Origin: Cerrena zonata
Lineage: Eukaryota > Basidiomycota > Agaricomycetes > Polyporales > Cerrenaceae
Reading direction: 5' to 3'
DNA: 64,000 bases
Assembly: GCA_038087015.1 (NCBI GenBank)
Contig: JASBNA010000009.1
Span: 310,001 to 374,000, forward strand
Below the pieces are notes generated by a model. That model was given only the letters and a program-made list of their open reading frames with translations, ran no database searches and had not been told where the DNA came from. Made by a program: the position numbers and the translations under genes. Of this stretch, positions 59,745 to 64,000 are shown one piece after another. Position 1 is the first letter of the stretch. Every line of letters starts with the position of its first letter.

Positions 59745-59970
59745 ATACGAGCAGCTGAAATTAGCCAACGCTGTAGCCAGAGAGCTGAAATGAATAATAT
59801 ATTGAACACATCATATGCATTTGATCACTGTCCACATTATAAGCCATAGTAAGAGATAATAGTCCAAGATTGTATTCCATAGATAACCGAAAGACCCAGT
59901 AACCAAGTTGACGTCCAAGAGAGCCCAAAAGAAATAAAATAAAAGAGAGTAGATCGGCGGCAGGCGACAA

Positions 59971-60672
59971 CTAGCATTCACCACAGCCACCTTCAATAGG
60001 TTCCTCGTCGTGGAGGGTATCGTTAGGGTTCCTGATACGGTCTCGTCGGCGTTTCTCCAGGATGATGAATGTCAGAACAATCATGTCGATAGGAAGACTG
60101 GTGTTCTGGATTTGGAGGAACCACCTGCGCTCGCTATGAGTATACCCGTCTGGCTGAAGTTCCTGAGTGAAACGGGCAATCTCGTGCTTTGTGCGACGGT
60201 TGCAGAGCTAGCCGATTTTGAACAGAATGAGGAGATAGTTTAGGTCAAAAATTCGTTGACGTACAATAGGACCTGTGTAAGCAATGTCTTTCCAACGATA
60301 CTCGATATCATCGCTACCCAGAAAATATCGTGTACTAAAGGAAATTTGTTAGCCTCCTGTCAATATCGTCATATTTTCAGGGACTCACGACGTGAATTTT
60401 CCATCGAGCTTGTACAGGAACTCCCTAAGTTCCATTTCCTGCTCTATCCCATCGAAGATATCGGTCCTCACTGACGGATGAGACCAACGCCGCCACTTGA
60501 TGACTGCAACGGAGCGAACGCCATTCGCTCCCTGAGGACTTTCGATGGTAGTCTTGGCACAAGAGTTGAAGATGTTGGGTTTTGACGTCGTGACTTTATA
60601 GTGGACCACACCATCCGAAGATACTAGTAAAGTTTCTTCCGGATCATTCGGTGTAAGGTAGAGGTTGAACAT
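59971..60672 (-). CDS. DUF6593 domain protein
   Basis: Three exons. MFNLYLTPNDPEETLLVSSDGVVHYKV, TTIESPQGANGVRSVAVIKWRRW, then REFLYKLDGKFTS spliced to TRYFLGSDDIEYRWKDIAYTGPI, then LCNRRTKHEIARFTQE, and the end PIDMIVLTFIILEKRRRDRIR followed by a short tail ending GGCGEC. The pattern (IxW, R.F.G.DG.EYRWK, IARF, D.IVVTF.Y.EK.RR.RE) is the DUF6593 fold common and expanded in Agaricomycetes. Function is unknown. The start at 60670-60672 is directly before the first beta-strand motif. Confidence 0.85.
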
Positions 60673-61141
60673 CAGTTCGTGTTTTCGAAACTAGATGTGT
60701 GCGCGGTGATGCGAGGGGATAGTAGGAGGTGAAGATGAGAAGACTTTTGAGCAGAATACATAAATAGCCTTTGGTATACGAGACAGCCTCAGAATGAAGT
60801 GCATTCTGGTTGAATCGGGAGTCTAGACTGAAGTCGATGCGGATGACAGGAACATTGCAATTCAGTCCAGGGGTAGATATCGCAAGTCCTCGGAGCCGAC
60901 GCAGTATTCTTGAACATGTTCTGGAGCCTGTAGCCTCTAGTTCCCAAGTAGTCTGGTTCTGTATGATGAGCGTAAGAGGAAGGAAAGGTGAATTCAAAGC
61001 GTGGGCGTGACATACCTTGTATGACTTTAGTGGACCCTGCGATATCTTTACTAGGATTGATGCACTGCAGCTTGCGTTACCCTACCATTATATATCTTTC
61101 AACATCCCACATAGTCCGTACCATCACCTTATCCATCGACG
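60673..61141. promoter_or_regulatory. Divergent promoter region of DUF6593 and PITH genes
   Basis: 469 bp. A TATA-like CTATTTATG (minus strand, near 60762) is about 90 bp before the DUF6593 start. Two overlapping minus-strand frames have no motifs and are not called. Confidence 0.45.
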
Positions 61142-62006
61142 ATGACTAGCCAACCAGAACTTGAAGAAGTAGTCCATATCTTTGATGAGAACGAAAGTGC
61201 AGATGATCAATCTCTGTACCAAGCAATAGACAGATTGAAGTAAGCTGGTCGTTCTCTCTATTCTCGCAGCATGTAACAGGCGAAGTGTGCACGGGTTGAA
61301 CCTAGAAGAGCCTGAACAGGCTAAAAGTGTTATCAAGCCATGGAATCTACGTGAGGATATTGGCAACTTCGCCCAATCCCAAGAGGATGTCGACGATCAG
61401 GTAAGTGACCAAACTTCCTTTCCTCGTTCGAATTTACCCTCAACTTCAACAGATAGTTATCCATGTCCCCTTTGTAGAAAATGTGCATATGGACTCCTTG
61501 CATCTCAAACTAGGTGAGCGGGATACCTGACGAGCATACAGTCTCGATGCTCCATCTCATACCATCTCATTGCAAGCATCGGGAGAATTTTGCCCCAGAC
61601 GTTTACGACTCTATGCCAATAGACCTCACATAGTGGATTTCTCAGAAGCGGAGGATATCAAGCCACACCTAGACATCGCTCTTCGACAGGACGACAGAGG
61701 CGTTGTGAGCTACCCGCTAAGAGCTGGAGGCCGATTCGCCAACGTTCATTCCATTTCGCTCTTCTTCGTAAGTGTACATTCTGACATATAATATCTGGGA
61801 CGGAGAGTTTAATCAAACAATGACAGAGCAATTCAGCCGGAGGAGATTCGACCAAAATATTTTATATTGGTTTCAAAGGTCACAGTCGCTTCGTCAAGAA
61901 GGATACCTCTTCGAAACTCGACATCCCTGCTGCTACCGCACCTGATGTTAAATTGTACGATCGCTTACAAGAGAAATCTGGAGGACAACAGACGACTGCA
62001 CGATAG
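61142..62006 (+). CDS. PITH-domain protein (PITHD1-like)
   Basis: PITH domain is the C-terminal module of thioredoxin-like proteins that binds the 26S proteasome; here it stands alone. Exons give MTSQPELEEVVHIFDENES, RSVHGLNLEEPEQAKSVIKPWNLRED, IVIHVPFVENVHMDSLHLKL, ASGEFCPRRLRLYANRPHIVDFSEAEDIKPHL, GGRFANVHSISLFF, and SNSAGGDSTKIFYIGFKGHS, with tail to the stop at 62004-62006. The order KPW, IPF-like, RLRLYxNRP, D..A....P and T.I.YIG.KG is the PITH signature. All five introns keep frame. Confidence 0.9.
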
Positions 62007-62135
62007 ACTCTGCTCTGTTGAATGGAATTTAATCGAATTGTTCTGGTTGGGTCTTGCTATCGTTACACAATGTATTTCTTTGCTGGGATTTGTACAATTG
62101 CTGACACTATATATACCCACTACCCATTGCCTCAA

Positions 62136-62735
62136 TTACTTCTTGCCGAAGATGCTTTCGAAGGTGGTGGATTGATACCTTTGGAATAGAAAAGTTAGCC
62201 ATCAGCTTGATGCATACAATCAGGTACATACCCAATATTAGACCTTCCGGGGTCAGTAAATACACTGTGATAGTTGCATGTAAGATCGCCACACATCCAG
62301 AAAGCAAATAGTGAGGACGTACATGTAACCCCGGTTGCCGGGAAGAGCCAGCTTCTCCTTGAGGAACTCAAACAGTTTCTTGCTGTAAACCTCGGTAGTC
62401 TCGGGAGTAATATTGTCGAGGGACGCCTAGATCAAAGTGATCGTCGTACGATCTAAACATCATCCTCGAGAAGCTCGGCTTAAGCGATGACGTACGACGC
62501 TTAAAAGGAACGCAGGTTCAAAGGTACCCTCCCAAGCGAGGTGCTCGTTGTAAGTGTACGATGTTGCGATGTAAGCAAGAGGCTTTCCAAGAAGCTCGGC
62601 GGAGAACTAACAAGAGAGACTGTCAAGATCATATCAATCAGCGTAATCGGAGGTGCACTGTACCTTTGAGAACTCCTGGATGAACGGCTTAGCGTCCTCC
62701 AATTTGACGTTTGTCTTGAGCTCGAGGGCTGGCAT
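62136..62735 (-). CDS. MIF-like tautomerase
   Basis: Macrophage migration inhibitory factor / phenylpyruvate tautomerase family. Exons give MPALELKTNVKLEDAKPFIQEFSK, FSAELLGKPLAYIATSYTYNEHLAWEGTFEPAF, then ITPETTEVYSKKLFEFLKEKLALPGNRGYI, VFTDPGRSNIG and YQSTTFESIFGKK, stop at 62136. The catalytic proline directly follows the start Met. Five exons of a roughly 120-aa protein make it very intron-dense. Convergent with the PITH gene. Activity is inferred from the fold; no signal peptide. Confidence 0.9.
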
Positions 62736-63871
62736 AGTGAATGTTGTACGAAGGAGAAGTACGGATGAAGGATACCCGACTCGTCTATGCCTATATAAGA
62801 CTCCGGAGAGCCACAATGCTAGTCATAATCCTGCAGCTGAGTAAGACTCGGAAATAATCTCATGCGAGGTCTGTATGACCTCATACTAAGCCTCAATATA
62901 CTCAAAATGAGATTCGCACTCGGCTTCGGGCTTTGACGGTAAGCCTTCATGCGGTCACGAACGGAGTGATCATAAGGTCAAGAGTTTGAATGCGAGGGTG
63001 ACGTCGGGAGGTCGATAGAATGAGTACTTTCAGTGTGATTTGCGACTGCAAGGTTTGAGTGAGCAAGTATAAAGACTTGGTAAGATGTACAAGTATCCTG
63101 ATAGAATGAACTTCAGTCTATAGATCGCGATCTCGAAGGATCATCCGGAAACATAGACTCGGAATCCGACACACCCAGCGATTAGTAATCCTGGTGTAGG
63201 GTCGGGGCGAATGATGATTTTACACCTGGAAATCCTAACAACTCGCAAGTCCTCAAACAATTCTGTTAGTTTTGCATTGCATCGAGGATCAAGATATGTT
63301 GAACCAGTTGGTAAATCCGGGAATCACACATCTCACCGGACATTTGGCAGATGACGCTGTAAATCGGTCTACCATCTATCAAGTTTGCGTACCTATGCAA
63401 CCAACATTTCTGTACACAAGCTTTTGCTCAGCTTTGCCTGGTATATGTTATGAGAGCTTCGCCCATCCAACTATAATGATCATCTTAGATAAAGTCGAGA
63501 CCGGCATCAGTCTGATGTGGTAACAGAAATGTGGCATCTAGTCAGTAAAACATAACACAATATCATCGCCAAAAGTGTTTGAGACGATTCACCAACCAAC
63601 CACCTCGAGGTGTGTAATACGGACTTATGTTCGACAGCTTGGCACAAAATAAACATAAGGGGATGCTTGCCGGACACACTTGAGATCGTTCATGAAAAAT
63701 CATCTGCCCATTGAACGTAAGTATACAATACTTTAGAGACATCTCTGTCGTAAACAGTCCAATCCCCGAAATTAGAGACACATATCCACTTATCAACGTG
63801 CACAATATACGGAGAGCGAACGTAGATCTATCCCCGTCCTTTTCCACTGTATCACCCTCATGATCTCACGA
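62736..63871. other. Intergenic, 1.1 kb
   Basis: No gene, tRNA or repeat recognised. A plus-strand frame at 63272-63523 has no motif. Confidence 0.5.
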
Positions 63872-64000
63872 TCAAAGCAAGGCGGCGCCAGCGACCATGG
63901 AGAGGAGGACAACAGCACCGTTGGCAGCCGCTGACATGGCACCGTTGTTGTTACCACCAGTAGTGCTGGGTGCAGGGGCACCAGACCCAGAACCAGTGCC
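63872..64000 (-). CDS. C-terminal end of a GPI-anchored secreted protein (partial)
   Basis: Open frame entering from the right edge, stop at 63872-63874. The 42 residues read as a Ser/Thr/Gly/Pro-rich stalk (GTGSGSGAPAPSTTGGNNNG), then AMSAAANGAV and a hydrophobic tail VVLLSMVAGAALL directly before the stop. That is a typical GPI-attachment signal with the cleavage site near the Asn/Gly or Ala/Asn region. The rest of the protein lies outside, so its type is unknown; cupredoxin-like and other Agaricomycete wall proteins share this tail. Confidence 0.75.
   Translation of the reverse strand, partial: GTGSGSGAPAPSTTGGNNNGAMSAAANGAVVLLSMVAGAALL

Overview
The window reads as nuclear DNA of a filamentous basidiomycete, most likely an Agaricomycete. 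Genes are dense and broken by many short GT-AG introns, mostly about 45-65 nt. Typical families are a multi-exon P450, a DUF6593 protein, Agaricomycete-type F-box-like proteins, a Dicer and a GPI-anchored tail. There is no bacterial-style operon, CRISPR array or rRNA. Species cannot be fixed by eye.

Layout: 0-1.6 kb is an Ariadne-type RBR ubiquitin ligase cut by the left edge. 3.2-5.4 kb is a cytochrome P450. 5.5-8.3 kb holds two broken short F-box-like genes (family B). 9.2-10.3 kb is an orphan acidic/basic protein, followed by a 2-kb pyrimidine-rich stretch with intron-like signals. 12.3 kb is a tiny Ser/Asn/Gly/Tyr-rich gene. 13.6-17.6 kb holds a pseudogene and an intact copy of a ~570-aa F-box family (family A). 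17.9-28.0 kb carries a phosducin-like co-chaperone, a propeller-amidohydrolase fusion, an ITFG1/TIP-like FG-GAP membrane protein and a LACTB2-like metallo-beta-lactamase-fold hydrolase. 28.4-33.8 kb is a Dicer-like gene with a 785-nt first intron. A perfect 34-bp hairpin lies 66 bp after its stop codon. 34.4-45.8 kb carries an AhpD/CMD-like protein, a Pro/His-rich WD40 protein, CDC42, a small secreted Kex2-site protein, a tiny membrane protein and SF3B4. 46.5-50.6 kb repeats the F-box A / SNGY / F-box B set in inverted order. 51.1-59.7 kb has L-rhamnose mutarotase, a diverged second CDC42, Rab11, a tRNA-like element, a multi-pass membrane protein, a stomatin-like protein and another F-box B. 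60-64 kb has DUF6593, PITH, MIF-like tautomerase and the tail of a GPI protein.

How the parts relate: most genes are independent housekeeping genes. Two themes stand out. First, local duplication: three F-box A copies, four F-box B copies, two SNGY genes and two CDC42 genes, with several members decayed. Second, Dicer with inverted repeats in its own intron and just downstream, which would make sense as self-regulating substrates. That regulatory idea is inference; the repeats themselves are read directly from the sequence.
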